The notes: generated by a model from the sequence alone, not told the origin. A stretch of 64,000 bases of DNA from Streptomyces sp. f51 (GCF_037940415.1 NZ_CP149798.1:4993001-5057000); one strand, 5' to 3'; positions 8,789 to 17,630 are shown, counted from the first letter of the stretch. Made by a program: numbers and translations.

Positions 8789-8822
8789 CATATCGCGTCT
8801 CACGTATTCACGATATATCGCG
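8789..8822. promoter_or_regulatory. Candidate PadR operator / promoter region
   Basis: Between the divergent DUF4097 and unknown genes lies an AT-rich element: CATATCGCG (8789-8797) and, 13 bp on, CGATATATCGCG (8811-8822) containing the perfect palindrome CGATATATCG. It stands out in GC-rich DNA and lies 55-88 bp before the DUF4097 start, where autoregulation by the operon's PadR protein would be expected. Confidence 0.55.
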
Positions 8823-8897
8823 GATACGGAAAGTCAAGACACCCGTTCTGGGGATCATGAGTGCATTGAAACGCGCAATTCGCCCTAAAGTGGGGCT

Positions 8898-9731
8898 ATG
8901 TCGACTGCCTCCGGCGCGTCCAGGGACGACCGTCCGGCCCCCGGGGCCCTGCTGCTGTGCCGGGCCCGTCCCGAGTCGGTCGGCCCCGCCGCCCAACTGC
9001 TGCGCGAGCGGATGCTGCTCGCCGGGGCAGGACCCGAATGGAGCCTGCTGGTCCCCGAGGGCAAGCCCTGGCAGCACGGCGCGGAACCCGTCGACCGCGT
9101 GCTCACGGGATGGGCCGCGGCGCTCGCCGTCGGCGCGACCTGGCCCGTGCTGGCGCTCTGGTGGGACACCGACCGCAGCGGTTTCACCCTGGCCTCGGGC
9201 TTTCGCCGCACCGTGGGCTACGAATGGCTGGCCAACGGCACCCCCGTCGGCGAGGACGAGGCGATGCGCACCTTCGCCTCCCGGCTCGGCCTCGACCCGG
9301 TGCTCGACATGCAGGCGCTGGAACCGCTGACGCAGCCCGACCCGGCGGTCGACGCGCACGCGCGCGTGAGCGGGCTGTTCGCCGTCCTCACGCGCGCGGG
9401 GGTGATTCTTCCCGCCGGGGTCGATCCCGGGGAGCCGGCGGACCGGCTGCTCGACGCGGTCCGGATCCGGCCGGACGCCGAGCAGATCGAGTGGACCGGC
9501 TGGCGTGCAGCCGTGGAAGCCGAACTCGACGTCGTCGAGAGCGGAGGTCTCGGGCCCTGGCTGCGCGGCCCGCGGGCCCGCAACCTCTCCGCGGCCCAGC
9601 TGGCCGTCGGTCTTCCGCTCACCGCCTGGGGGATCCGGCGCCACAGCGGCGGCTGGATCGTCGCCGGAGCGCTCCTGATGCTCCGTGGCGTCCTCGGGCT
9701 GGCCTACGACCATCTCCGCGCCTACGACTGA
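8898..9731 (+). CDS. Conserved hypothetical protein of unknown function
   Basis: 277 aa; I do not recognise a catalytic domain. It begins with a small mixed segment, contains an AAALAVGATWPVLALWW stretch near residue 75 and a longer hydrophobic C-terminal region (LAVGLPLTAWGIRRHSGGWI to LRGVLGLAYDHL, about 233-271). That region could insert in or lie on the membrane. Codon use is typical of the window. Start ATG at 8898 after a GTGGGG site. It is transcribed away from the DUF4097/PadR operon and is followed by a tandem-repeat tract. Confidence 0.8.
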   Translation: MSTASGASRDDRPAPGALLLCRARPESVGPAAQLLRERMLLAGAGPEWSLLVPEGKPWQHGAEPVDRVLTGWAAALAVGATWPVLALWWDTDRSGFTLASGFRRTVGYEWLANGTPVGEDEAMRTFASRLGLDPVLDMQALEPLTQPDPAVDAHARVSGLFAVLTRAGVILPAGVDPGEPADRLLDAVRIRPDAEQIEWTGWRAAVEAELDVVESGGLGPWLRGPRARNLSAAQLAVGLPLTAWGIRRHSGGWIVAGALLMLRGVLGLAYDHLRAYD

Positions 9732-9750
9732 ACGCCTCCGCGCGGGGTGC

Positions 9751-9885
9751 GGCGCCCGGGTTCCCGCCCTGGCCTGCGGCGCCCGGGTTCCCGCCCTGGC
9801 CTGCGGCGCCCGGGCTCCCGCCCTGGCCTGCGGCGCCCGGGCTCCCGCCCTGGCCTGCGGTGCTCGGGTTCCCGCCCTGGCCTGC
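9751..9885. repeat. 27-bp tandem repeat, five copies
   Basis: Five head-to-tail copies (starts 9751, 9778, 9805, 9832, 9859) with only a few base changes; the core is GCGCCCGGGTTCCCGCC. They fill the gap between two convergent gene ends and stop 5 bp before the stop of the DUF6104-type gene. There are no spacers, so this is a minisatellite and not a CRISPR array. The unit length is divisible by 3, but no gene frame runs through it. Confidence 0.9.
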
Positions 9886-9889
9886 GGTC

Positions 9890-10075
9890 CTACTCGTCGT
9901 CCTCGTCCTCGTCGTCCAGCCGGGCCAGCCAGGTCGCCAGCCGCTCCACCGGCACCTCGAAGTCCGGGTTCAGGTCGACGAACGTACGCAGCTGCTCGGC
10001 GAGCCACTCGAAGGTGACCTCTTCCTCGCCGCGCCGCTTCTCAAGTTCCTCGATGCCGCGGTCGGTGAAGTACAT
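9890..10075 (-). CDS. DUF6104 family protein
   Basis: A 61-aa acidic protein that starts MYFTDRGIEELEKRRGEEEV and ends in an Asp/Glu tail. I recognise it as the small Streptomyces DUF6104 family, whose function is unknown. It is predicted to be helical and cytoplasmic, with no Cys and no membrane segment. The start at 10075 is the family start. The frame remains open far upstream, but that extension runs antisense through the trypco gene and is not coding. It is divergent from the conflict-system genes and probably marks the core-genome edge of that block. Confidence 0.85.
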   Translation of the reverse strand: MYFTDRGIEELEKRRGEEEVTFEWLAEQLRTFVDLNPDFEVPVERLATWLARLDDEDEDDE

Positions 10076-10229
10076 GGATGGTGCTCCGTGGGTGAAAGGG
10101 AAGTGGAACGCTGGGAAAAGGATAGGCGGGGGCGGGGGGCCCATGAAGGGCCTCTGTCGTGCACGGGCCCCTGCGGCTAGCCTGCAAGGTCGGCTCGAAC
10201 CACGGGGGCGTGGGGGAACGGGGGATGCC

Positions 10230-10949
10230 ATGAGCGACGCGGTGACGCGCATCGCACGGATCGAGATGCCCGACGGAACACCGGTGTGGGCCCGGATCTC
10301 GGGCGCGGACGAACTGGAGGATCCGGGCGGCGAGCTGTCCCTGACGGACGTCGGCTTCGCGGAGCGCGTCGAGGCACAGGTCGAGAGCCTGCACTCCCTG
10401 ATCACCGGTGTCGCCCGCTCGCTCGCGGCCCCGCTGCGGGCGGTGCGGCCCGACGAGGTCGGCGTCGAGTTCGGCATCGAGCTCACGGCGAAGGCCGGCA
10501 AGGTGGTCGGGCTGCTCGCGGACGGCGAGGCCAAGGCGGCCATCACGGTGACGCTCACCTGGAAGGACGGCGGCCCCCCGGACCTGACCGCACCCACGGA
10601 CCCGCCCCCGCCCTCGGCACCCGGTACGCCCCCGCCCCCGGGCCCAGCCTCGCCCCCGGGTCCAGCCCCGACCCCGGGTCCAGCCTCGCCCTCGGCCCCG
10701 ACCCCGGCCCCAGGCCCAGCACCGGGCCCAGCCCCAGCACCGGGCACGGGCCCAGCCCCGGCACCGGGCACGGGCCCAGCCCCGACCCCGGGCACGGGCC
10801 CAGCCCCGGCGCCCGGTACGTCCCCGCCCCCGGGCCCAGCGGCAGGCGCGGGCCCGGCCGCGGACGGCCCCGCCCCGCGCGCGGGCGCGTCCCCCGGCGC
10901 TCCGGCGCATGGTGGGGCCATCGGTCCCGCCGGTGGGGGCGGAGCATGA
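10230..10949 (+). CDS. Trypco1-like (CU044_2847 family) protein with Pro-rich tail
   Basis: 239 aa. Residues 1-115 form a compact domain with the family pattern DEVGVEFGIELTAKAGKVVG and ITVTLTW, which I recognise as the trypsin-co-occurring domain (trypco1, CU044_2847 type). Known association: these domains sit beside trypsin-like proteases in conflict systems, and here the next gene is such a protease. Residues 120-239 are a Pro/Ala/Gly/Thr low-complexity tail encoded partly by 24-bp repeats. The start is ATG at 10230 after a G-rich site; the stop overlaps the start of the protease gene (ATGA), so the two are translationally coupled. The biochemical role is unproven; a protease partner or substrate is likely. 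Confidence 0.85.
   Translation: MSDAVTRIARIEMPDGTPVWARISGADELEDPGGELSLTDVGFAERVEAQVESLHSLITGVARSLAAPLRAVRPDEVGVEFGIELTAKAGKVVGLLADGEAKAAITVTLTWKDGGPPDLTAPTDPPPPSAPGTPPPPGPASPPGPAPTPGPASPSAPTPAPGPAPGPAPAPGTGPAPAPGTGPAPTPGTGPAPAPGTSPPPGPAAGAGPAADGPAPRAGASPGAPAHGGAIGPAGGGGA
10724..10819 (+). repeat. 24-bp in-frame repeats in the trypco tail
   Basis: Four copies with 24-bp period (GGGCCCAG at 10724, 10748, 10772 and 10796) encode the 8-residue unit GPAPAPGT. The period keeps frame, so copy-number change would alter only tail length. Confidence 0.85.
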
Positions 10950-13069
10950 CGGACGGGCACGCCCCGGGCGCACCGGGCGGCCCGGGGAACGCTCACCGTG
11001 CGCTGCGTGACCTGGTCATGGCCGCCACCGTACGCATCCATCGCGCGGGCCCCGGGTATGCCCTGGACGAACCCGGCACGTTCCTCGGGAGCGGCTTCTT
11101 CATCGCTCCGAACTGGGTTCTGACCTGCGCGCACGTGGTCCGGAGCGGGGAGGGGAACGAGGTGAGGGTGGTGTACGAGAGAGGGCCGGGCCGCGGCACG
11201 TCCGCCGTCACCGGCGAGGTCGCCACGGTTCTCCCGGACCGCGCCGGGCTCCCCGCGCGCGGCACCTGGCCGTCCCCCGACCTCGCCCTGGTGCGGCTGC
11301 GCGAGCCGGTGGACCACGACTGCGCCTACGTCACCGAACGCCCGGCCGCCTACTACGAGGAGTCGGTCGTCCTCTACTCCGGCTGGTCCGTGGTCGGCGG
11401 CGAGCTGCGCCGGCTCAGCGGTACCTGCACGGTCCAGGGCACCCTCGGCGGCTGGTCGGACGACGAGCAGATCCGGCTCGGCGGCGACGTGCTGCCGCCC
11501 GGCGTCTCGGGCGGGCCGGTCGTCGACCCCGTACGCGGTGAGGTCGTCGGTGTCCTGAAGTCGCGCACGGACCGGGGGCTCGGCGGCACCTGCACGGGCG
11601 TGGAGCAGTTACGGTCCCTGCCGGTGCCTGACGGGGAACCGGCCGCCGAGCACGACGACCCGTACCACGCCGTCTTCCACGCCCACGACCGCTACCACCG
11701 GGACCGGCAGCGCCACCCGGACACCGACCGCGGCACCTGGGCCGACGTCCAGAACCAGCTCGGCGCCCGGCCGGGCCGGGCCCTCGGCCCCGAGGAGCGG
11801 ACCCAGCTGCTCGGCCGGCTCGCCGACCTGCCGCCGCCGGTCAGCACCCGCGCCCTGCTCGGCCTGCTCGAATCCCTGCTGGGCGACCAGGCCGCGATCC
11901 CGCATCCGGCCCCGCGCGGCTGGCGCGACGGGCTCGGGGCGCTGTACGAGAGCCCGCGCCAGGACGCCTCCCTCGATCTCGTCCTCGACTACGCCATGCG
12001 CGCGATGTCCGCGGAACGTCCCTTCGTCACCCCCGGCACCCGGGCCGCCGAACGGGCGCTGTGGGAGTGGGTGCGGCAGACCGCCGAGGGCCGTCCGGGC
12101 CCCGCGTACCGGCGCCGCCTCGGCCAACAGTGGATCGAGCGGCTCCAGTTGGCGCCCCGCGGCCCCTCGGCGGCGGAAGCAGAGGCGGCGCACACCGCCG
12201 CACGCGGCGCCGACCGTGCGCCCCGCCTCTTCGTCCTGCTCGAACTGGAGCAGCTGGGCTGGGAGCCGGGGCGCTGCGACTGGCACGTCTCGGTGGGCCG
12301 GCCGACCGGCGAGGTGACGCGGCTGCGCGACGGCGAGCGCACCCCGCTGGAGGAACTGCCGGCCGTGCTCGCGCCGCATCTGACGGAGGCGTTCCGCCAG
12401 TGCGACGAACCCGGGCGGCCCGCCGACCTCCAGGTGGCGCTGCCCCATCTGCTGCTCGGACTCGACGTCGACGCCTGGCGGTTCGGGCCCGACGAGGCAC
12501 CGCTCGGCGCCCGCAGGCCCGTGGTCGTGCGCTGCGCCGACCGGGAACAGCTGCCCGACCCGGCCGGCACCGCCGCCCCGGACGCCGGGCCGCTCCCCGC
12601 CGACGAGGAGCAGCGCGAGCGCGAGGCCCGCTGGCGGTGGATCCACGCGCACGGCGCCCAGGCCGAGGTCCTCGACTGCGAGGACGGGTTGCGGGTACCG
12701 GTACCGGCCGCGGAGTCGCTGCGCGGACTGCCGCACAAGACGATCCCGGTGCTCTGCCGCTACGGCGACCACCGCTTCGAGGACGACCCGGTGGCCATCG
12801 TCCGGATCGTGCACGGCGGATACGGCGTCGCGCTGTGGCGGCGCTGGCGCGGGCAGTCCGACGCGGTCTGCGGGGAGTTCCACCGAAGAGCCGGTGACAC
12901 CGTGGCGGGCGCGGGCGGCGCCGACCGTCTGCCGGAACTGGTGCACGCCCTGCGGGCCGGGCTGAGCGAGGGCCGGCCCGAGACGTACTGGGCCCACGGG
13001 ATCGCCCTGTTCTACGACGATCCGCGCCGTCCCCTGCCCGGGACCGGAGACCTGCTGGAGGCGCCATGA
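10946..13069 (+). CDS. Trypsin-like serine protease fused to a VMAP C-terminal domain; contains a TTA codon
   Basis: 707 aa. Residues 20-210 are an S1/S46-like trypsin fold with a complete triad: His63 in VLTCAHVV, Asp112 in PDLALVRL and Ser188 in PPGVSGGPVV. A linker and helical middle region (about 215-400) follow. Then comes the vWA-MoxR-associated protein (VMAP) C-terminal domain, recognised from LFVLLELEQLGWEPGRCDWH, the QVALPHLLLGLDVDAWRF block and LGARRPVVVRCADRE. No signal peptide, so it is cytoplasmic. In the VMAP-vWA-MoxR model (Aravind and colleagues), the protease is the effector or processing part. Codon 222 (11609-11611) is TTA, implying bldA-dependent translation. The start overlaps the trypco stop. 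Confidence 0.9.
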   Translation: MTDGHAPGAPGGPGNAHRALRDLVMAATVRIHRAGPGYALDEPGTFLGSGFFIAPNWVLTCAHVVRSGEGNEVRVVYERGPGRGTSAVTGEVATVLPDRAGLPARGTWPSPDLALVRLREPVDHDCAYVTERPAAYYEESVVLYSGWSVVGGELRRLSGTCTVQGTLGGWSDDEQIRLGGDVLPPGVSGGPVVDPVRGEVVGVLKSRTDRGLGGTCTGVEQLRSLPVPDGEPAAEHDDPYHAVFHAHDRYHRDRQRHPDTDRGTWADVQNQLGARPGRALGPEERTQLLGRLADLPPPVSTRALLGLLESLLGDQAAIPHPAPRGWRDGLGALYESPRQDASLDLVLDYAMRAMSAERPFVTPGTRAAERALWEWVRQTAEGRPGPAYRRRLGQQWIERLQLAPRGPSAAEAEAAHTAARGADRAPRLFVLLELEQLGWEPGRCDWHVSVGRPTGEVTRLRDGERTPLEELPAVLAPHLTEAFRQCDEPGRPADLQVALPHLLLGLDVDAWRFGPDEAPLGARRPVVVRCADREQLPDPAGTAAPDAGPLPADEEQREREARWRWIHAHGAQAEVLDCEDGLRVPVPAAESLRGLPHKTIPVLCRYGDHRFEDDPVAIVRIVHGGYGVALWRRWRGQSDAVCGEFHRRAGDTVAGAGGADRLPELVHALRAGLSEGRPETYWAHGIALFYDDPRRPLPGTGDLLEAP

Positions 13070-13230
13070 CCGCAACGGCCGACCCGCTGTCGCGTGATGT
13101 CCGAAGCAGGCCGAAGTGGGCTGCCGTGAGCCCCTCTTGGGACCTTACGGGGTCCTTCGCGGATCGATACGGTGAGGCGACGATCGACGGCCGCCGGTGT
13201 GGACGAGTGACGACGAGGACTGGGCAATGA
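13066..13230 (+). CDS. Possible 54-aa ORF between VMAP and MoxR genes (uncertain)
   Basis: An ATG-started frame of 54 codons overlaps the protease stop by 4 nt and ends in a TGA overlapping the MoxR start. A GGAGG site lies 5 nt before the ATG. Against it: 15 of 53 codons end in A or T, well above the neighbours, and the peptide (beginning MTATADPLSRDVRS) matches no family I know. The same DNA contains TTACGG and GATACGGT, which could be -35 and -10 elements for the downstream genes. Coding status is unresolved. Confidence 0.3.
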   Translation: MTATADPLSRDVRSRPKWAAVSPSWDLTGSFADRYGEATIDGRRCGRVTTRTGQ

Positions 13231-14255
13231 CCGATTCCAGCGAGTGGCTCATCTACCGGGGCGCGGGCGAACCCCACGACGGCCTCGACCGGCTTCCGGC
13301 CCCGCCGCCGTGGCGCGACTTCGCGAGCCGGCACGCCTCCTCCGCCGACGGCGACGGCTCCGAGGACCGCAGGCTGGGCGCGCACCGGCATCTGGCCGAG
13401 CTGCACAGGCCCGGCGCCGAGGAACTCGAAATGATCAACGCGGCGCTCTATCTGCGCCGGCCCCTGCTGGTCACCGGCAGCCCCGGCGCGGGCAAGAGCA
13501 CCCTCGCGCACTCGGTGGCGTACGAACTCGGCCTCGGCAACGTCCTGCGCTGGCCGATCGTCAGCCGGTCCACCCTCCAGGACGGGCTCTACCACTACGA
13601 CGCGATCGCCCGGCTCCAGGACGTGCAGCTCGCCGCGCCGCACGGAGCCGACCCGGCCGCCCCCGGAGCCCCCGGTTCCGTCGAGGGCATCGGCAGCTAC
13701 ATCCGGCTCGGCCCGCTCGGCACCGCGCTGCTGCCCTCCGAGACCCCGCGGGTCCTGCTCATCGACGAGCTGGACAAGAGCGACATCGACCTGCCCAACG
13801 ACCTGCTGAACGTCCTGGAGGAGGGCGAGTTCGCGATCCCCGAGCTGGAACGCGTCGCCGACAGGCTGCCCGGCGGCGAGGCCGAGGTGCTCACCGCCGA
13901 CGGCACCAAGGCGCGGGTGCGCGACGGCCGGGTGCGCTGCCACGCCTTCCCCTTCGTGGTGCTCACCAGCAACGGCGAACGCGACTTCCCCGCCCCGCTG
14001 ATGCGCCGCTGCATCCACCTGGAACTGGGCCGCCCGGACCACAAGCGGCTCGCCACCTTCGTACGCGCCCACCTGGGCGACGAGGCGGCGCGCGCCGGGG
14101 ACGATCTGATCACCCACTTCCTGGAGCGCTCGCGCAGCGAACTCGTCGCCGCCGACCAGCTGTTGAACGCCATCTACCTCACCGACGCCGCGGCCCCGCC
14201 CAGCCGCGACCGGCTCGCCGACCTGCTCATCCAGCGACTCGACCGTCCGAGGTGA
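13227..14255 (+). CDS. MoxR-type AAA+ ATPase of a VMAP conflict system
   Basis: 342 aa. Walker A is GSPGAGKS at residues 84-91 and Walker B is RVLLIDELDKSD at about 175-186; a sensor-1 region VVLTSNGERDFP and an Arg-containing PLMRRCIHLEL follow. MoxR ATPases act as chaperone-like machines with vWA proteins; here the vWA protein is the next gene. N-terminal residues 1-65 (EWLIYRGAGEPHDG onward) are a characteristic extension of the group. The start is ATG at 13227, where homologous proteins begin; an in-frame ATG 30 nt upstream lacks a good ribosome site. Expected role: NTP-dependent switch that controls the protease/VMAP and vWA partners. Confidence 0.92.
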   Translation: MTDSSEWLIYRGAGEPHDGLDRLPAPPPWRDFASRHASSADGDGSEDRRLGAHRHLAELHRPGAEELEMINAALYLRRPLLVTGSPGAGKSTLAHSVAYELGLGNVLRWPIVSRSTLQDGLYHYDAIARLQDVQLAAPHGADPAAPGAPGSVEGIGSYIRLGPLGTALLPSETPRVLLIDELDKSDIDLPNDLLNVLEEGEFAIPELERVADRLPGGEAEVLTADGTKARVRDGRVRCHAFPFVVLTSNGERDFPAPLMRRCIHLELGRPDHKRLATFVRAHLGDEAARAGDDLITHFLERSRSELVAADQLLNAIYLTDAAAPPSRDRLADLLIQRLDRPR

Positions 14256-14262
14256 CGCGCTG

Positions 14263-17200
14263 ATGCCCGGCGGCGACCCGATCGCCGAACTCATCGCCCG
14301 GATACGGCGGACCGGGCTCGACCCCGACGCCCGGCAACTGGCCGACGCGCTGTGGCTCGCGCGCTGGTCGCGCCCGACGGACTCCGCCGGGAGCGAGCAG
14401 GGGAGCGGCCCCCCGCCGGCCCGCGGGACGGCCGCGGAGGACCCCGCCGTCGTACGCCCGGACCCGCGCGCGGACGAACGGCCGCCGCCCGGCGACGGAC
14501 CGGGACCGGCCTTGCGGGATCACGGGACGGAGCGGCGTGTCGCGCTGTACCCGGTGCCGCGCGACGGCTCGCCGCGCGGATACGGGCAGGGCCGCTCGGC
14601 GGTGCTGCCGGTCGGCGTACCGGCCGCGCCCGCGTTCCCCTCCCCCCTCGAACTCCAGCGCGCACTGCGCCCGTTGCAGGGCTACCGCACCGCGGCGCCA
14701 CCCCTGCGCAGCGTCCTCGACGAGACCCGCACCGCCGAACGGACCGCCCGCGCGGGCGGACTGGTCCTCCCGGTGTTCCGCGGGCTGACCCGCGCCGACG
14801 CCACGCTCCAGCTCGTCCTCGACGCCTCCTCGTCCATGCGCGTGTGGGACCGCATGTTCGCCGAACTGGAACAGGTCTTCGGCCGTCTCGGCGCCTTCCG
14901 GGACATCCAGGTCAGCCATCTCCACCAGGGCCCCGACCAGGAACCCGCCGTCAGCCGCAGCCCCGAGCCCGGCGCCGCGCCGCTGCACTCCGCCGACCGG
15001 CTGAGCGACCCGACGGGCCGCCGCGTCACCCTTCTCGTCAGCGACTGCGCCGGCCCGCTGTGGCACAGCGGCCACGCCCACCGGCTCCTGCACCACCTGT
15101 CCGGGCTCGGCCCCGCCGCCGTCCTCCAGCCGCTGCCCCAGCGCATGTGGAACCGCACCCGGCTCCCCGTGTCCTACGGCGAACTGACCCGCGGCGAGGC
15201 CCTCGCGGGCGCCGCCACGCTGAAGGTCCGGCTTCCCGCGGGCACCCCGCCCGAGGCTCGCGGCGGCGCGCTCCCGGTGCCCGTCCTGCCGCCCGAGCCC
15301 ACCGCGCTCGGCGCCTGGGCACGCCTGCTGTCCGGGGCGGGCGCGGGGGGCGTGGCCGGTGCCGTCGGCTGGGTGCGGGGACACCACGAGCCCGCCCGGA
15401 GCACCCGGCCGGGACGCCGGATGTCCGGGCTCGAACTGGTCAGCCGGTTCCGCTCCAACGCCTCCAAGACCGCGGGACGGCTCGCCGGCTATCTCGCCGC
15501 GGCCCCGCTCAGCCTCCCCGTGATGCAGCTCGTCCAGCGCACCATGCTTCCCGACTCCGGACCCTCCGAACTGGCCGAGGTCCTGCTCAGCGGCCTGGTC
15601 TCACGCGCCAGGACCGAGGAGTACGGCGCCGACGGCACCCAGTGGTACGAGTTCGCGCCCGGCGCGCAGGAGGCCCTGCTGTCCCCGCTGGGACTCGACG
15701 AGGCCATGCTCGTGCTCAAGCACTGCTCCGAGTACATCGAGCAGCGCTTCGGCAAGGGCGGCCCCAACTTCCCCGCCCTGGCCCTCGCACAGCTCGGCGA
15801 GGGCGGCTCGGGACCGCCGTTCTCGCCCGGCGCCGGATACCCGGGCGAGAACGGGGACAACGGCGGAGCCACCCTCGTACCCCAGCCCTTCGCCGAGGTC
15901 GCCGCACGGGTGCTGGAGCGGTTCATGCCCCTGCCGGAACACTTCGCCGGCTACGCGCCGGCCCGCGGCCCCGACGGTCCGCCCGACCAGCGGCCCACCC
16001 ACCCCGCGGTGCTCCGGGCCCGCACGCTGGCCGGCCGGTTCGCCGGCGACGGCATGGTGCAGGACCTCATCGACGCCGTACAGCTGCTGCGCGGCGCCAC
16101 CGAACACGAGGAGCTTCCCGGCGCCGACCCGGAACTGTGGGCCGAGTACGCCAACTGCGTCCTGCTGCTGTGGGAGGTGCAGGGCGGCGCCGACCTGCTG
16201 CGCGAGGCGGAGGCCGCCGCCGAACGCGCCGTCGCGCACCCACGGGCCCTGCGCGAGAGGGCCGTCCTGGCCCGGGTCCTGCACGCCGCCGCCACCGACC
16301 GCAGACGGCGCGGCGACCGGCGCGGCGCGCTCGACCTGCTGCAACGCGCCGACCGCGAGTACGCGGTGGCCTGCGCAGCGCCCGACCTGGACGCCGCGGA
16401 GGCCCTGCGGCTCACCCTGGAACGGGTCCGGGCCCTGGAGGCGCAGTGGCGCCTCGGCGGCGACAGCGCGCTCCTCCAGGCGGCGGTCGGCATGCTGGAG
16501 GCGTTCGCCGACGCCTGGCCCGACCGGCGGAGCCGCCCCTCGGGACTCCCGCTCGCCCACGGCCGGGTCCTGCTGCGGCTTTCCGGCGCCACGGCCGACC
16601 ACGAACAGGCCAGGCTGTACGCGGAACAGGGCGCGCGCTCCCTGCGCGCCGCACTGGAGACCGGCCCCGGGGACGTGCCCGCCGCCTCCGCCGCGTCCTC
16701 ACGCGTCCGCATCCTCCTCGACCTCGTCGACGCGCTCCTCAGGTCCGGCGGCGCGCTGGACGACGCCCAGGCGCATGTCGACGAGGCGCTCGGCCTGACC
16801 CGCGAACAGGGGCTGCGCTCCGCCCTGTCGGTCCGCTCCGGGCGCATCCACCTGGCCAGGTACGCCGATTCGGGCGACCCGCGCGAACTCCAGGACGCCG
16901 CAGTGCGGTTCGAGCAGGCGTCCCGCGGAGTGCCACGGGACGCCCCCGCGCACGCGGACGTCCTCGCCGAATGGGGCGAGGCCCTGCTGCGGCACGCCGT
17001 GCTCGACACCGGACGCGCCCCGGGCGAATCGCTGGCCCGGGCCATCCGGGTACTGCGCGACTGCCGTACGGAGACGCCCGCGGGCAGCGCCGAAATCGCG
17101 CACCGGCTGCTGCTGCTGGGCCGCGCGCTGATGCTGCGCTACCGCGCCCGCGGCGACCGGGTCGACCTGCGCGAGGCCGAGCACCTCTTCGGCCTCGCCG

Positions 17201-17577
17201 CCCTGGAGGACGGCCCGCCGCTCACCACCGCCCGCTGCTGGCTGGAGCTCGGGCAGGCGCAGTTCGAGGCGTACCAGAGCCTCGGCCGCAAGGCACGGCT
17301 CGACGAGGCCATCGACGCCTTCCGGGCCGCGGCGGAGTCGGCGCGCGAGGCCGAGGAGGAGGCCGAGACCGGGCGCACGCGCCAGGAGGCCGTGGAACTG
17401 GCCGCTCGGGCACAGCACTGGCGGGGTATGTCCTATGAAGCGGCGGCGCGCCCGCGTGCCGCGCGCGAGGCCTACCGCGCCGCGCGGACCGAGTGGTCCC
17501 GGCTGCCGGACGGCGTCGCGAGCACGGGTGAGCCGACGGCCAGGCAGACGGCGCAGCGGCTGGCCGAACTGGAGTGA
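14263..17577 (+). CDS. SAV_2336-type vWA protein with helical/TPR-like C-terminus
   Basis: 1104 aa. The N-terminus (IARIRRTGLDPDARQLADAL) is the signature of SAV_2336 N-terminal-domain proteins. A disordered Pro-rich linker (40-115) leads to a vWA-like fold with a complete MIDAS start, LVLDASSS (D187, S189, S191), and later LLVSDCAGPLWHS. The second half (about 590-1104) is a long array of helical repeats with regularly spaced LLREAEAAAERAV-type segments, probably TPR-like, for binding partners. No membrane segments. It starts 7 nt after the MoxR stop. It should be the vWA component of the vWA-MoxR-VMAP trio, relaying MoxR action to bound targets. Confidence 0.88.
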   Translation: MPGGDPIAELIARIRRTGLDPDARQLADALWLARWSRPTDSAGSEQGSGPPPARGTAAEDPAVVRPDPRADERPPPGDGPGPALRDHGTERRVALYPVPRDGSPRGYGQGRSAVLPVGVPAAPAFPSPLELQRALRPLQGYRTAAPPLRSVLDETRTAERTARAGGLVLPVFRGLTRADATLQLVLDASSSMRVWDRMFAELEQVFGRLGAFRDIQVSHLHQGPDQEPAVSRSPEPGAAPLHSADRLSDPTGRRVTLLVSDCAGPLWHSGHAHRLLHHLSGLGPAAVLQPLPQRMWNRTRLPVSYGELTRGEALAGAATLKVRLPAGTPPEARGGALPVPVLPPEPTALGAWARLLSGAGAGGVAGAVGWVRGHHEPARSTRPGRRMSGLELVSRFRSNASKTAGRLAGYLAAAPLSLPVMQLVQRTMLPDSGPSELAEVLLSGLVSRARTEEYGADGTQWYEFAPGAQEALLSPLGLDEAMLVLKHCSEYIEQRFGKGGPNFPALALAQLGEGGSGPPFSPGAGYPGENGDNGGATLVPQPFAEVAARVLERFMPLPEHFAGYAPARGPDGPPDQRPTHPAVLRARTLAGRFAGDGMVQDLIDAVQLLRGATEHEELPGADPELWAEYANCVLLLWEVQGGADLLREAEAAAERAVAHPRALRERAVLARVLHAAATDRRRRGDRRGALDLLQRADREYAVACAAPDLDAAEALRLTLERVRALEAQWRLGGDSALLQAAVGMLEAFADAWPDRRSRPSGLPLAHGRVLLRLSGATADHEQARLYAEQGARSLRAALETGPGDVPAASAASSRVRILLDLVDALLRSGGALDDAQAHVDEALGLTREQGLRSALSVRSGRIHLARYADSGDPRELQDAAVRFEQASRGVPRDAPAHADVLAEWGEALLRHAVLDTGRAPGESLARAIRVLRDCRTETPAGSAEIAHRLLLLGRALMLRYRARGDRVDLREAEHLFGLAALEDGPPLTTARCWLELGQAQFEAYQSLGRKARLDEAIDAFRAAAESAREAEEEAETGRTRQEAVELAARAQHWRGMSYEAAARPRAAREAYRAARTEWSRLPDGVASTGEPTARQTAQRLAELE

Positions 17578-17630
17578 GAACGCCCGCAGGCGGCCGCCGG
17601 GGCGGAGTCGGGGAAGGCGAGGGAGACGAC

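Noticed and set aside
9751..9885. CRISPR-like direct repeats
   Set aside because: Copies are contiguous without spacers, and no cas gene is near.
14352..17438. 1028-codon plus frame rich in Arg and Pro
   Set aside because: Frame-shifted shadow of the vWA gene with no regular fold.
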